Numbered from the stretch's first letter, positions 1-10,366 are shown. The stretch is 64,000 nucleotides of DNA from Candidatus Hydrogenedentota bacterium (GCA_029565395.1 JAKQOG010000206.1:30817-94816), one strand, 5' to 3'. Notes: generated from the letters alone by a model not told the origin. Numbers and translations: made by a program.

Positions 1-2
1 AG

Positions 3-2258
3 GACATGTCGCCTCCGGGTCAGCTTTATTCGGAGGTTAAGGAGCCGATGCGGCGGGTGTTTTTCACGGGCGAGGCCGCTGTCGTAGGGCCGTATACCGA
101 TCGTTGGGGCACATGGGTGAGCGCGCTGTCCCCCATAAGGGAACCGGAAACAGGAAGAATTTTGGCTCTTTTTGCCATGGATGTGGATGCGCGAAATTGG
201 GCGAGGGATATTCAAGGGCATGCATTGCAGCCGCTGTTAATTACCTTGTTGCTGGCGGTAATTCTGACATTTTTCTTTGAACTCTTGCGGAGGTCCAACG
301 AGTCCATACGGCGGATACAGGCCTCTGAATCCGCACTGCGGGAAAAAACCGAAGAACTTGACCGCTATTTCAACGCCACGCTGGATCTGTTTTGCATAAC
401 GGACTCGGAGGGGTATTTCCGGCGCATGAACAAGCAGTGGGAAATCACCTTGGGCTATCCCCTGGGGAAGTTGGAGAATCACCGGTTCCTGGACTTTGTT
501 CATCCGGAAGACCGTGCCATCACGCTTAACGCCATGGTGCAGATGGATCGTCAGGAGCATGTAGTAAGCTTCACCAACCGTTGCCGCTGTGCCGACGGAA
601 CGTATCGCTGGATTGAATGGCGGGCCATTCCACAGGGGAAAACAATCTATGCGGCGGCCCGTGACATAACGGAGCGGAAGAAGGCGGAAGAATCACTGCA
701 TGCCTTGACCCAGCGTCAACAGATCCTATTGTCCGCCATTCCTGAAATCATCATGGAAGTGGATGCCAACAGAGTGTATATCTGGGCAAATCAGGCGGGT
801 ATCGACTTTTTTGGGGAAGGAGTTATCGGGACGGAAGCGTCCTGTTATTTTGAGGGGGAACAGCATGTGTACAATATGGTCCAGCCTATTTTCGAAGGGG
901 GGGAAGAGGTGATCTACGTGGAAAGCTGGCAGCGGCGGAAAGATGGGGAGAAACGCTTGCTGGCGTGGTGGTGCAGGGCGCTCAAAGACACTCATGGAAC
1001 AGTAACCGGGGCGTTGTCTTCGGCCCGGGACATTACGGACCGGGTGCGGGCGGAAGAAGAGCGCCGTCTGTTGGAAACGCAGTTGCGCCAAGCGCAGAAA
1101 ATGGAAGCCGTGGGTCAATTGGCCGGTGGCATCGCCCACGATTTCAACAACCTATTGCAGGTAATGCTTGGGTATGCGGATGTCTTACATGAAGAACTGA
1201 GTCCGGAAACCTCCGAAGGCCAGATCCTACAGGAAATTAAGAACGCCGCGGAGCGGGCCTCAGAATTAACCCGGCACCTCCTGGCCTTCAGCCGGCGGCA
1301 AGTGATTCATCCCGTGGATACGGACCTGAATGACTTGGTGCAGGAGATCGTGAAAATGATCCGCCGCGTCATCGGCGAGCATATTGATCTCACGTTTGTT
1401 CCCGGAGAGTGCTTGGGGACCGTGCATGTGGACAAGGGGCAGTTCGAACAAGTCTTAATGAATCTTTGCGTGAATGCGCGTGACGCCATGCCGCACGGAG
1501 GCATATTGACGATTGAAACCGCCAGCATAACGCTGGACAGGGACTATTGCCATACCCATCCCCTGGCCGTGGAAGGACCTTATGTGATGTTAATGGTTAC
1601 CGACACCGGTCATGGGATGGATGAATCGACCCGTCTGCAAATTTTTGATCCATTCTTTACCACCAAAGCCTCTGGAGAAGGGACAGGTCTTGGCCTTGCA
1701 ACCGTCTATGGCATTGTACAACAGCATCAAGGATTCATTCATGTGTATTCAGAACCAGGAAAGGGGAGCACGTTCCGGATATATATCCCGCGCGTGGAAC
1801 AATTTTCTCCTTGCGCTGATGCGGTGGAAGAATCTCCCCCCTCCGGAGGAACGGAAACCATCCTTGTGGCTGAAGACGATGAAACAGTCCGTAAGCTGGT
1901 GGGTCAAATGCTGCACGGCGCGGGCTATACCGTCTTGATGGCTTGCGATGGAGAAGAAGCACTCCAGGTTTTTTGGGCAAACGCCATGCACATTGATCTG
2001 GTGTTGCTGGATGTAATCATGCCGAAATTGGGCGGCGGCGAGGTTATGGAACGCATTCATGCGCAGTATCCTCACATGCCCATTTTGTTTAGCAGCGGCT
2101 ACAGCGAAAGCGTCATTCACACCAGCTTTATTTTGAAAGAAGGGCTGCGGCTCATTAAAAAACCGTACGCCAAAAACGAACTGCTGCGCACTGTCCGGGA
2201 GGTCTTAGAGCCTGCGTCCGCGCCGGATTCCCCTTCCGGGGAGCGAGCAGACCTGTAA
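3..2258 (+). CDS. Hybrid sensor histidine kinase (PAS-PAS-HisKA-HATPase-REC), 5' partial
   Basis: The frame is open to the left edge, so the true start lies outside the window; numbering here is from the ATG at 6. The visible part begins with the end of a periplasmic sensory domain, then a membrane helix at about residues 76-94, two PAS domains (about 119-235 and 240-355), a HisKA box with GGIAHDFNN (phospho-accepting His near 378), an HATPase domain with the DTGHGM and GTGLGL motifs, and a C-terminal receiver domain (about 620-735, acceptor Asp in [10 protein letters not shown]). It should autophosphorylate in response to an unknown signal and pass phosphate to its own receiver. The last 16 bases, including the stop codon, lie inside the convergent RNase P RNA gene. 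Confidence 0.93.
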   Translation, partial: DMSPPGQLYSEVKEPMRRVFFTGEAAVVGPYTDRWGTWVSALSPIREPETGRILALFAMDVDARNWARDIQGHALQPLLITLLLAVILTFFFELLRRSNESIRRIQASESALREKTEELDRYFNATLDLFCITDSEGYFRRMNKQWEITLGYPLGKLENHRFLDFVHPEDRAITLNAMVQMDRQEHVVSFTNRCRCADGTYRWIEWRAIPQGKTIYAAARDITERKKAEESLHALTQRQQILLSAIPEIIMEVDANRVYIWANQAGIDFFGEGVIGTEASCYFEGEQHVYNMVQPIFEGGEEVIYVESWQRRKDGEKRLLAWWCRALKDTHGTVTGALSSARDITDRVRAEEERRLLETQLRQAQKMEAVGQLAGGIAHDFNNLLQVMLGYADVLHEELSPETSEGQILQEIKNAAERASELTRHLLAFSRRQVIHPVDTDLNDLVQEIVKMIRRVIGEHIDLTFVPGECLGTVHVDKGQFEQVLMNLCVNARDAMPHGGILTIETASITLDRDYCHTHPLAVEGPYVMLMVTDTGHGMDESTRLQIFDPFFTTKASGEGTGLGLATVYGIVQQHQGFIHVYSEPGKGSTFRIYIPRVEQFSPCADAVEESPPSGGTETILVAEDDETVRKLVGQMLHGAGYTVLMACDGEEALQVFWANAMHIDLVLLDVIMPKLGGGEVMERIHAQYPHMPILFSSGYSESVIHTSFILKEGLRLIKKPYAKNELLRTVREVLEPASAPDSPSGERADL

Positions 2259-2618
2259 GCCGGGTTCTGTCTACGCCACGGAGAACGTGGCGCGAGACGG
2301 CCATTCGTCTAGGACGCGCGTCACCGCGCGCCTCAAGCTTCCAACCCGGGAGCGGCGCGGGCCACGCCATCGCTCCCCTATTTGGAATTGCTCCAGGTGG
2401 GGTTTTGCAAGCCGCCATGTCGCCATGACGCTGGTGCGCTCTTACCGCACCATTTCACCCTTGCCGTCCGCGCCTTGCGGCGCGGCGTAGGCGGTGTATT
2501 TTCTGTTCCACTTTCCGTCGGGTCGCCCCGCCTTCGCGTTACGAAGCACCCTGCCCTCTGGAGCCCGGACTTTCCTCGAACCCGCCGAAGCGGGTCCGCG
2601 GCCGTCCGGTCTGCTCGC
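2243..2618 (-). ncRNA. rnpB: RNase P RNA (bacterial type A-like)
   Basis: This is the catalytic RNA of RNase P, which matures tRNA 5' ends. On the minus strand it shows the conserved 5' block GAGGAAAGTCCGGGCTCC, the internal block GGAAAGTG followed by ACAGAAAATACACCGCC, the block CCACCTGGAGCAATTCCAAATAGG split over the centre, and the 3' block ACAGAACCCGGCTTACAGG. The ends are set by the P1 helix: 11 bases at 2608-2618 pair perfectly with 2243-2253. Length is about 376 nt, normal for the family. The 3' end overlaps the stop codon of the convergent histidine kinase. ORFs called across this region are spurious. Confidence 0.97.
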
Positions 2619-2625
2619 CGTTATC

Positions 2626-2654
2626 AGTATACAGCAAGCCCGCATGGATATCAC
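2626..2654 (-). promoter_or_regulatory. Probable rnpB promoter
   Basis: On the minus strand a -35-like GTGATA (2649-2654, 4 of 6 consensus) is separated by 17 bases from a -10 TATACT (2626-2631, 5 of 6). The first base of the inferred P RNA P1 helix (2618) lies 7 bases beyond the -10 box, the usual transcription start distance. Confidence 0.65.
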
Positions 2655-2698
2655 CGGGATTCCCCTCTCCAGGGTTCATTCACTCCCTTGCTTATAAT

Positions 2699-2728
2699 TT
2701 GACAGATCCCCGGCCGATGGAGTATTGT
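2699..2728 (+). promoter_or_regulatory. Possible promoter of the zinc-ribbon protein gene
   Basis: A perfect -35 TTGACA (2699-2704) is followed after 18 bases by TATTGT (2723-2728, 4 of 6). It sits about 40 bases before the ATG at 2768. A TATAAT at 2693-2698 overlaps it and could be another -10. Confidence 0.4.
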
Positions 2729-2767
2729 GATATCAGTTAACGTGGCGCGATCGAAGGAAGAGTGTCA

Positions 2768-3181
2768 ATGGACAGAGTTGTATGCCCCCATTGCAAGTCA
2801 CATCGAATCGTCACGGCCAAGATCCCTCGGGATGTGGTGGTCGTTCTGCCCTGCCCCGCGTGCCATGAACTCTGCGTGCTGTTTCGCAATAAAATCATTC
2901 CCTTGAGCCGCCGGATAATCGAGCAAGGCACATTTGAAGAACGCAAGGCCCACTTGGCCAGCATTATCGCGGAATTCCTGGATCCCTCCCTGCTGGGCAA
3001 GATCATGGCAGACATGGAAGAAGGGATGGGTCAAGCGATTGAAGAATTGCACCCCCGGCGGCAGGCAGTGAGTCATCTGGAGGACCGCGGTGAGATTACA
3101 GAAGAAGAGTTGGAGCGGTTTGTCAAGTTTGAACTGAAATGCCTTGACAATGCCACGTATTTTAAGCGGCATTTTGGGTAA
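2768..3181 (+). CDS. Small zinc-ribbon protein of unknown function
   Basis: The protein has 137 residues. The N-terminus carries two CxxC knuckles (CPHC and CPAC, about 20 residues apart), which should bind one zinc ion; the rest is predicted helical and charged, with no signal peptide or membrane segment. The ATG at 2768 is preferred over the in-frame GTG at 2762 because GGAAG lies 7 bases before it. I do not recognise a specific family. The knuckles suggest nucleic-acid or protein binding, but that is inference. It is followed after about 50 bases by the acetyltransferase gene. Confidence 0.75.
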   Translation: MDRVVCPHCKSHRIVTAKIPRDVVVVLPCPACHELCVLFRNKIIPLSRRIIEQGTFEERKAHLASIIAEFLDPSLLGKIMADMEEGMGQAIEELHPRRQAVSHLEDRGEITEEELERFVKFELKCLDNATYFKRHFG

Positions 3182-3228
3182 ACTCGCCGGCACTCCCGCA
3201 CGGCCATGCATAATGGGGTAGCCTTTGG

Positions 3229-3747
3229 ATGGGTATCGGGCGAATCATACAAAAGCTTAAACTCCGGTACGGTTCCCAGAAAACAGTCCTTCGCACCCTG
3301 CGCGTCATGGGCGTCCGCATCGGCGAGCGTTGCCGCGTCTACACCGCTAATTTCGGCACGGAACCCTGGCTGATTAAAATCGGCGACCATGTCTGCATTT
3401 CCAACGATGTCACCTTTGTTAACCATGGCCTCACCTTTCCTTTTCAGGAAAAATATGCATCCCTCACGGCCTTTGGCCCCATCGAAATCAAGGACAACTG
3501 CCAAATCGGCGTGCGCGCCACCATCCTGCCGAATGTCACCATCGGCCCCAATGCCATCGTGGGGGCGTGCAGCGTGGTGGCCAGTGATGTTCCCCCGAAT
3601 ACGGTAGTGGCGGGCAATCCCGCGCGGGTCGTTTGCTCCCTGGAAGAGTATGAACAGAAATGCCTCGCACGCCATATCGACATTCCGGAGGACCGCGAGG
3701 CCGCCCGCGCCGTTCTGGAAAAACATTTTTGGGGCGATGGTCCATGA
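3229..3747 (+). CDS. Left-handed beta-helix (hexapeptide repeat) acetyltransferase
   Basis: 172 residues with imperfect hexapeptide repeats (IGDHVCISNDV, IKDNCQIGVRATILPNVTIG, VVAGNPARVV), the trimeric beta-helix fold of acyl-CoA-dependent O-acetyltransferases such as maltose/galactoside acetyltransferase and WbbJ-like enzymes. The conserved catalytic His is likely in FVNHGLT. It probably acetylates a sugar of a surface polysaccharide. Its stop overlaps the start of the next gene, a glycosyltransferase, in an ATGA junction, so the two are probably translated together. The exact substrate cannot be read from sequence. Confidence 0.88.
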   Translation: MGIGRIIQKLKLRYGSQKTVLRTLRVMGVRIGERCRVYTANFGTEPWLIKIGDHVCISNDVTFVNHGLTFPFQEKYASLTAFGPIEIKDNCQIGVRATILPNVTIGPNAIVGACSVVASDVPPNTVVAGNPARVVCSLEEYEQKCLARHIDIPEDREAARAVLEKHFWGDGP

Positions 3748-4910
3748 AACTCGCCTTGCTTGCCGGAAACCGCTTCAGCGCATGGCATCTGCGGGTGTTT
3801 GAGCGGCTCCAACCCGCCCCCGAAATCACCGCATTCCGGGCGGAATCGGAAATTCAACGTCATTTTGCCGAACGCGGCGCAAACACCCTTTCTTTTCCAA
3901 CGGAACGCATCCATTTCGATACCCAGGCCGGCCCTGCCTGGACTCGGCTGAAAAACATTTTATTGGAACGATATGGCGTCCGTGAAGCCCGCCTGTTGCC
4001 CTTTCATGACCGTTTACAAGGCTTCGATTTGATCCACTCATGGGAACTCTTCACCGAGTGGACCGCGGAAGCCCTTGCCGCAAAGGAAAAATGGAAAATA
4101 TCGCTTTGCCTGATGGTGTGGGACAACCTTCCCTTCAACATGGAGCAGACCGCGCAGCGCCGCGAAATTAAACGCCGCGCCATTGCCCAAACAGACCGGT
4201 TCATTGTGCACACGGAACGCTCGCGGCACATGCTATTGACGGAAGGGGCCAACCCGGAAAAAATCGTATGCATGGCGCCGGGCGTTGATTTGGACCTGTT
4301 TTCCCCCGGTAAGGCGCAACGGGATCGCTTCAAGCTTCAAGCGGATGAGTTCGTTATCCTTTTTGTAGGATGGTTTTTGCCCCGCAAGGGCATTGACTTT
4401 CTGCTGGTGGCCTTGCGAGAGGCACTGAACGATCCCGCTTTTCAGAAAAAGCGAATCCGCCTGCTGGCTATCGGCTCGGGACCCGGAAAGGACCGCGTGG
4501 ACCAACTCGTGAAACGATTGGGGATCGAACAGGCCTGTGTTTTTCCCGGTGCGCTGCCCTATGACCAGATGCCGGAAGCCTTCCGCGCCGCGGACGTCTT
4601 TGTCCTGCCCAGCATCGCCACGCCGGAATGGCAGGAACAGTTCGGCATGTCGTTGATCGAGGCCATGGCCTGTGGCGTGCCGGTAATCAGCACATGGACC
4701 GGGGCCATCCCCGAAATCGTGGGGGATGCGGGGATTTTATGCCAACCGAATGATGCGCTTAGCCTGCATACCGCGCTGAAAGATTTGATGAATATGCATG
4801 AAAAGCGTTTGGAACTTGCCCAACAAGGCCGGGAACGCGCTGAACGGCATTTCTCGTTAGCGCAGTATGCGGAAAATCTTTCCGGGGTGTATCAAGCGCT
4901 CGCTGAGTGA
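3744..4910 (+). CDS. Family 4 (GT-B fold) glycosyltransferase
   Basis: 388 residues starting at the ATG that overlaps the upstream TGA by 4 bases; this gives an N-terminus MKLALLAGNRFSAWHL. The C-terminal half has the glycosyltransferase group 1 pattern: FVGWFLPRKGIDFLL, the GSGPGKD turn, and the E-x7-E region EQFGMSLIEAMACGVPVI followed by GAIPEIVGDAG, which binds the nucleotide-sugar. It likely transfers a sugar during exopolysaccharide, lipopolysaccharide or glycolipid assembly on the cytoplasmic side, together with the adjoining acetyltransferase. Confidence 0.92.
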   Translation: MKLALLAGNRFSAWHLRVFERLQPAPEITAFRAESEIQRHFAERGANTLSFPTERIHFDTQAGPAWTRLKNILLERYGVREARLLPFHDRLQGFDLIHSWELFTEWTAEALAAKEKWKISLCLMVWDNLPFNMEQTAQRREIKRRAIAQTDRFIVHTERSRHMLLTEGANPEKIVCMAPGVDLDLFSPGKAQRDRFKLQADEFVILFVGWFLPRKGIDFLLVALREALNDPAFQKKRIRLLAIGSGPGKDRVDQLVKRLGIEQACVFPGALPYDQMPEAFRAADVFVLPSIATPEWQEQFGMSLIEAMACGVPVISTWTGAIPEIVGDAGILCQPNDALSLHTALKDLMNMHEKRLELAQQGRERAERHFSLAQYAENLSGVYQALAE

Positions 4911-4992
4911 ATCAAATATCTCACAGCACAAAATCACTGGAAGTTCGCGCGGCAAAACGTTACGATAGCGCAAACGAGTGGAAGGATGAACC

Positions 4993-6378
4993 ATGGCGAA
5001 ATTATGGGGTGGACGGTTTAAACAGAAAACGGACCGCATGGTGGAACAATTGGGCGAATCGGTCTCTTTCGATGCGCGGCTCGCGCCGTGGGACATCCGG
5101 GCGAGCATCGCGCACGCGCGCATGCTCGGCGCTTGCGGCATCGTCTCCAAACGCGAATCCCAGAGTATTGTTCAAGGACTGGAAGCCATCGCGCGCGCCG
5201 CAGCCACGGGGAAAATCCGGTGGAAGCGCGAACTGGAAGATATCCACACCAATATTGAGGCAGAATTGGTGCGGCGCATTGGCGATGCGGGTAAAAAATT
5301 GCACACGGCACGCAGCCGCAATGATCAGATCGCGACGGACCTGCGGCTCTGGGCGCGTGATCAAATGACCGCCATCCTTAACCGGCTCCACGATCTCCAA
5401 ACCGCCTTAGCCGATTTCGCGGAAGAACATCTGGAGGTGATCCTGCCCGGATTTACCCATTTGCAGCATGCGCAGCCCGTCTTGCTTGCCCATCATATCC
5501 TCGCCTATGTTGAGATGTCCCAACGGGACGAGGAGCGGTTCTCGCAGTTGCGCACGCGCGCGAATGTATTGCCGCTGGGATCCGCCGCCCTCGCCGGCAC
5601 GCCGCATCCGATTGATCGCGCGATGGTGGCGAAAGAACTTGGTTTTGACAGTGTTTCGGCGAACAGCATGGATGCCGTGAGCGATCGGGATTACCTGATT
5701 GAATTTTGCGCGAACGCCGCTCTGGCGATGATGCATTTGTCTCGTTTGTGCGAAGAACTGATTTTGTGGTCAAGCCAGGAATTCGGTTTTATCGAAATTG
5801 GGGATGCGTTCACCACGGGATCGAGCATCATGCCGCAAAAGAAAAATCCCGACGTGGCGGAACTGGTCCGGGGAAAAACCGGGCGCGTCTATGGGGATCT
5901 CATGGCCTTGCTCACGCTGATGAAGGGGCTCCCGCTCACCTATAACCGGGATCTCCAGGAGGATAAAGAGCGGGTGTTTGACGCCTCCGACACCCTTCAA
6001 CTATGCCTCGCGGTATTCACCCGCATGATACCCGCCATCCGCGTCAACCGTGAAATCCTCCAAATCGCGCTGCGAAAGGGTTTCATGGAAGCCACCGACC
6101 TTGCGGATTATCTCGCGGCCAAGGGCATGCCCTTCCGTGCCGCGCACGAACTCGTCGGTAACATCGTGGTGTATTGTATTCAAAACAAAAGAGATCTTAT
6201 CAGCTTGACGTTAAACGAATTACAGCGATATTCCCCGCTATTTGCCGCTGATGTCCATCACGCGCTGGCGCCCAAGACCATGGTGGGCCGCCGGGATCAC
6301 CCCGGCGGCACCTCGCCCAAACAGGTGAAATTGGCCCTCCAAAAGGTCCGGCGCCGCCTGGGACACTCCGCGTATTAA
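4993..6378 (+). CDS. argH: Argininosuccinate lyase
   Basis: 461 residues, the usual length. It splits argininosuccinate to arginine and fumarate, the last step of arginine synthesis. The fumarase/aspartase superfamily signature GSSIMPQKKNPD (near residues 276-287) holds the catalytic serine; TARSRNDQIATD near 100 and the TGFTHLQHAQP-like segment PGFTHLQHAQPV are also present. The start ATG follows GGATGAACC. No other arg gene is adjacent, so arginine genes are scattered in this genome or lie outside the window. Confidence 0.97.
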   Translation: MAKLWGGRFKQKTDRMVEQLGESVSFDARLAPWDIRASIAHARMLGACGIVSKRESQSIVQGLEAIARAAATGKIRWKRELEDIHTNIEAELVRRIGDAGKKLHTARSRNDQIATDLRLWARDQMTAILNRLHDLQTALADFAEEHLEVILPGFTHLQHAQPVLLAHHILAYVEMSQRDEERFSQLRTRANVLPLGSAALAGTPHPIDRAMVAKELGFDSVSANSMDAVSDRDYLIEFCANAALAMMHLSRLCEELILWSSQEFGFIEIGDAFTTGSSIMPQKKNPDVAELVRGKTGRVYGDLMALLTLMKGLPLTYNRDLQEDKERVFDASDTLQLCLAVFTRMIPAIRVNREILQIALRKGFMEATDLADYLAAKGMPFRAAHELVGNIVVYCIQNKRDLISLTLNELQRYSPLFAADVHHALAPKTMVGRRDHPGGTSPKQVKLALQKVRRRLGHSAY

Positions 6379-6436
6379 CGCAATTCAGGGGTCTTCTGGT
6401 ATGATAGCTATTGGTAGATATTGGAATATATAGAAA

Positions 6437-7957
6437 ATGGCAAAAGAAGACCGAATATTAGTTGTGGACGACGAAGTCGTCATCCGGGAGCTGATGCACG
6501 ATATCCTGACCGATGAAGGATTCGCGGTGGAACTGGCCCCTAACGGCAAAGAGGCGCTCGAAGTTCTTAAGCGGGGGGATGATTTTGTGGTGCTCTTCAC
6601 GGACATCATGATGCCGGAAATGGACGGCCTCGCTCTGATCCATGAAGCGCACAAAGTGGATCCGAGCATCGTGCCCATCGTCATGACCGGTTACGCCACC
6701 CTTGAAACCGCGCGTGCGGCGGTAAAGGAAGGGGCGTACGATTATGTTCTGAAACCGTTCAATCTCAGTGAAATCAAACTGGCAGTGTCCAATGCCCTGG
6801 AACGGCGCCGGTTGATTACGGAAAATGCGCGGCTCAAGGAAATTTCCGAACTCTTCAAAATCAGCGAAAGCATCGCTTCGATCCGTGATGAGGAAAACCT
6901 GCTGGATTTCGTACTGCGCGCCGCGCTGGACCGCGTGGATGCCCAGCGGGGTTCCATCATGCTGATGAATCCGGACGGACAGGTTCTGGAAGTCGTGCAC
7001 AGTATCGGCTTGCCCAAAGGCGCCAACCGATTTACCGCATCCATGAGAAACAGCATCTCTGGCATGGTGGCCCAACGCGTGCAGCCTTTGTTGGTGCATA
7101 CCATGCAGGAACATCCGGCGTTGCGGGACATCAGCCTTCAACTGACCAGCGATTCCTTTATCTCGGTGCCCCTTGAACGCAAGGGCGCGCAACTCCAGGA
7201 AGCCTCGGTGTCACAAGTAAGCCAGCCGCAGGTCATTGCGGTCTTGAACGTAACGGAAAAGCGCAACAACCGGAAATTTACGGAAAGCGATCTTAAAACC
7301 CTGAGCATCGTGGCCAATCACGCCGCCGCCGCCATGGAAAACGTCCGCCTTATCCGGGACATGGAAGATGATCAGCGGGAGATCGTTTTTACCTTGGGCG
7401 AAATCGTGGAAACGCGCTCGCGCGAAACGGGCAACCATGTGAAGCGCGTCGCGGAGTATTCCAAGCTGCTGGGCCGCAAGTGCAACTTTTCTTTCAGCGA
7501 ATGCGAATTGCTTCGCCTCGCCTCTCCCTTGCACGACGCGGGCAAGGTGGGCATTCCGGACGCCATCCTGAACAAGCCGGAGGAACTCACGAAGGAAGAG
7601 TTCGAAATCATCAAGACCCACACCCAAATCGGCCATGACATGTTCAAGAAAAGGAAAAAACCCGTTTTGCAGGCCGCCGCTATCATCGCGCTGCAGCACC
7701 ATGAGCGATTTGATGGAAACGGGTATCCGATCGGATTAAGGGGCAAGGAAATTCACATCTACGGGCGCATCGTCGGCATTGCGGACGTCTTCGACGCCCT
7801 CGGCGTGGATCGTGTTTACAAAAAGGCCTGGGATTTTGATCGAATCGTCGACTATTTCTGCACCCAGCGCGGAAAACAATTCGACCCCGATCTCGTCGAC
7901 GTGTTCCTCGGCAATATTCAGGAAATCATCGACATCCGGAACGCCTTCCCGGAATAA
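6437..7957 (+). CDS. Response regulator with GAF and HD-GYP domains (probable c-di-GMP phosphodiesterase)
   Basis: 506 residues. Residues 1-125 form a receiver domain (acidic pocket VDDE, acceptor Asp in FTDIMMPEMDG, Lys in VLKPF). A GAF domain follows at about 150-300. The C-terminal HD-GYP domain has HDAGKVGIP near 366 and HHERFDGNGYP near 425, so the metal-binding and signature residues are intact. Such proteins hydrolyse cyclic di-GMP when phosphorylated. The partner kinase is not adjacent; the truncated hybrid kinase at the left edge is 4 kb away and not an obvious cognate. Confidence 0.95.
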   Translation: MAKEDRILVVDDEVVIRELMHDILTDEGFAVELAPNGKEALEVLKRGDDFVVLFTDIMMPEMDGLALIHEAHKVDPSIVPIVMTGYATLETARAAVKEGAYDYVLKPFNLSEIKLAVSNALERRRLITENARLKEISELFKISESIASIRDEENLLDFVLRAALDRVDAQRGSIMLMNPDGQVLEVVHSIGLPKGANRFTASMRNSISGMVAQRVQPLLVHTMQEHPALRDISLQLTSDSFISVPLERKGAQLQEASVSQVSQPQVIAVLNVTEKRNNRKFTESDLKTLSIVANHAAAAMENVRLIRDMEDDQREIVFTLGEIVETRSRETGNHVKRVAEYSKLLGRKCNFSFSECELLRLASPLHDAGKVGIPDAILNKPEELTKEEFEIIKTHTQIGHDMFKKRKKPVLQAAAIIALQHHERFDGNGYPIGLRGKEIHIYGRIVGIADVFDALGVDRVYKKAWDFDRIVDYFCTQRGKQFDPDLVDVFLGNIQEIIDIRNAFPE

Positions 7958-7998
7958 GCCGTCAGAGGACAGCCAGGGAACTCCTCCGGGTATCGTTC

Positions 7999-8412
7999 TT
8001 ATTCCCCCATGACTTTGATAACGAGGCGTTTGCGGCGCTGCCCGTCAAATTCGGCGTAGTACACCTGTTGCCAAGGTCCCAGATCGAGCGCGCCTTTTGT
8101 AATGGGCACAATTACTTCATGATGCACCAGCAGGCTTTTCAGGTGGGAATCGCCATTGGTTTCACCGGTGTGATGATGCCGGTAGTCCGCGCGGTACGGA
8201 GCCAGTTTTTCCAGCCACTCATCAATGTCCGCGATCAGGCCCGATTCCGCGTCGTTGACGTACACGCCCGCCGTGATGTGCATGGCGCTAACCAGGACCA
8301 TGCCTTCCTGCACCCCGCTCTTGCGCACCGCTGCTTCCACCTTGCCGGTGATGTTAATGTATTCACGATGCTTTCGGGTGTTGAATTCCAGGTACTCCGT
8401 GGCGAATTTCAT
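7999..8412 (-). CDS. YjbQ/UPF0047 family protein
   Basis: 137 residues, standard for the family. Conserved segments are [28 protein letters not shown], and [14 protein letters not shown]. Members have weak thiamine-phosphate synthase activity reported in E. coli, but the physiological role is unclear. It starts 15 bases after the stop of the upstream GH31 gene on the same strand, so it is likely cotranscribed. Confidence 0.92.
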   Translation of the reverse strand: MKFATEYLEFNTRKHREYINITGKVEAAVRKSGVQEGMVLVSAMHITAGVYVNDAESGLIADIDEWLEKLAPYRADYRHHHTGETNGDSHLKSLLVHHEVIVPITKGALDLGPWQQVYYAEFDGQRRKRLVIKVMGE

Positions 8413-8427
8413 CTTGTTTCTTTCCCG

Positions 8428-10179
8428 TTAGAATGTCGCAACATACTTGCGCGCGGATGACTGATCGCTCCGCAGGATAAGGCGGTTTTTCTCCGCTTGA
8501 TACGTCCAATCTTTTCCTTCGGTCAGGAGTTGATCGCCCTGTTTCAGGCTGGCGGGTTTCTTCTCGGCGAATATACGGAGGATATGCGGTTTGACCACGC
8601 CCTCCAGCGCAATGGTCAGCGCCGGAGCTTCCTCCACTGTCACATCCAAGTCGCCCCTGTTGTCCGTATGATGCACCGTGAAGGTGTTTTTCCCGTGAGG
8701 ATAGATGTTCAGCGTGAGATAGTTTTCCCAGTCGCGATCGCCCAGGCCCGTATAGGGGCGGGCAATTTTCATAGGGATAATTGCGCCCTCGCGGACGAAA
8801 ACGGGATACTCGTTCATGGGGAAGCTTTTGGTAAAGATTTTCGGCCCTTCAATTATTTCCTTATCGTTGAACCAATACCGCCACCGGCCCGCAGGGAGGA
8901 TGACTTCAAGATTTTCTGTGTCTTCATAAATCGGAGCCACCAGCAAGTCATCTCCGAAAAGATAATGAAATTTCCCTTTTGCCGGACGCATCAGAGGCTT
9001 GCCGCCGAAATGGCAATCGACCACATGCGTATACATATACGGCACCAACTCGGTATGCAGCCACGAAAACGTGCGGACGATCTCCAATTCCTCCGGAGAC
9101 CGCATCCACATCCGCCGTTCTTCATGGCCGCCGTTCAAGAACAGGCCGCAAAAGGTGGAGAACTGCGCCCACCGGATGTATAGATTAGCTGGGATATCGC
9201 CGCCGCCATGATATCCGGCCACATCGGAGCCGACCACGTTGTAGCCTTTTTCCGCGCTCCTCAGAATGCAATACAGGGCGCGCTGCAAGCCCCGGTCCTC
9301 ATCCTCCCAGCGATGCTTGTTGTCGCCCACCCAGTTCACGGGCGAGGCGTCAATTGGCGCGAAGCCTTCCGGATGCCCCATGGGCAGCGGACTGTCAATC
9401 GCCCTGGCCAGCGTAATGAATTCCGGGTTCTTCGTCAGGCCATATTGATACTCGTCGCGGTAATAATGGTCCATATAGCCGCGCATCGTCATCCATCCCT
9501 TGTGCGTGCGCTGATACGCAAGAGGCAAGGGACCCAGCTTGGACGTGAAATAGGTGGCGGTGCCGTCCAGTTTCCATCCGTCCACTCCCAGGGCCAATAC
9601 CTGATCCTGCATTCCCCGCCACCATGCCATGGCCGCCGGATTCGTGTAGTCCACCAGCCCGCCTTTGCCTTTCCACCACTTGATTTGATAGTCGCCCCCT
9701 GCCAGATACCCGTTCTTCGCCGCCTCCTGAAACCAATCCGACGAATCCTGAATGGCGGGGTCCTTGCTGTAACTGTCCACCATGCAGGTCATCCACAACA
9801 CCACGCGGATGCCCCGTTTTTCCAGATCCTCGAAAAACTGCTTGTGATTCGGGAACCGGGTTTCATCCACGGTAAAATCGTTATACCGCAGGGACCATGG
9901 ACTGTCGATGAGAATTGTCCGCACGGGAAAATCGTGCTCAAGATAGCCGTTCAATAATTCCAGGGTAAAGTCCGCCGTATTGTGATCATCTTCCCAAAGC
10001 CAGCATTCCAGCGCCCATGCCGGGGTAATCGGCGGACAACCATGCCGCTGCGCATTAAACGGCGCCCCCCATGCGGGGAAAATGGCATAGAAATAGATAA
10101 TCACCCCGAGCCCGGCAAGCCCAAGGCCCATGGCTATCAAAACTTTACGAAGACAACCCGTCTTTCGATCACTCCACAT
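8428..10179 (-). CDS. Membrane-anchored or exported glycoside hydrolase family 31 protein
   Basis: 583 residues. An N-terminal hydrophobic segment (about 13-35) acts as signal or anchor. The GH31 barrel shows TILIDSPW near 88-95, RVVLWMTCMVD near 125-135, and the nucleophile motif GVDGWKLDGT with Asp205. The C-terminal part resembles GH31 beta-sandwich domains (FPMNEYPVFVREGAIIPM). GH31 includes alpha-glucosidases, alpha-xylosidases and sulfoquinovosidases; the substrate cannot be decided here. The start follows GGGAGG with a rather long 11-base spacing. Confidence 0.92.
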   Translation of the reverse strand: MWSDRKTGCLRKVLIAMGLGLAGLGVIIYFYAIFPAWGAPFNAQRHGCPPITPAWALECWLWEDDHNTADFTLELLNGYLEHDFPVRTILIDSPWSLRYNDFTVDETRFPNHKQFFEDLEKRGIRVVLWMTCMVDSYSKDPAIQDSSDWFQEAAKNGYLAGGDYQIKWWKGKGGLVDYTNPAAMAWWRGMQDQVLALGVDGWKLDGTATYFTSKLGPLPLAYQRTHKGWMTMRGYMDHYYRDEYQYGLTKNPEFITLARAIDSPLPMGHPEGFAPIDASPVNWVGDNKHRWEDEDRGLQRALYCILRSAEKGYNVVGSDVAGYHGGGDIPANLYIRWAQFSTFCGLFLNGGHEERRMWMRSPEELEIVRTFSWLHTELVPYMYTHVVDCHFGGKPLMRPAKGKFHYLFGDDLLVAPIYEDTENLEVILPAGRWRYWFNDKEIIEGPKIFTKSFPMNEYPVFVREGAIIPMKIARPYTGLGDRDWENYLTLNIYPHGKNTFTVHHTDNRGDLDVTVEEAPALTIALEGVVKPHILRIFAEKKPASLKQGDQLLTEGKDWTYQAEKNRLILRSDQSSARKYVATF

Positions 10180-10366
10180 TGAGGCTATACCTCCCTGGTC
10201 CCGCAGCCAAACTCAATCCCATAGCGTATCAAAACGGCCGGATAACACCACTGTATCGCCGATGGCCGGGTGTTTGCAATGCACGCCAGCAAATTCTTAT
10301 CATACGGACCCCGCTGTTTTAGGCGTGGTTTCATACGGGTTAGGGATATAGTGAAAGGAGAACGCC

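Noticed and set aside
2382..2702. An ORF of 106 codons on the plus strand
   Set aside because: It lies almost wholly across the minus-strand RNase P RNA and has no recognisable family.
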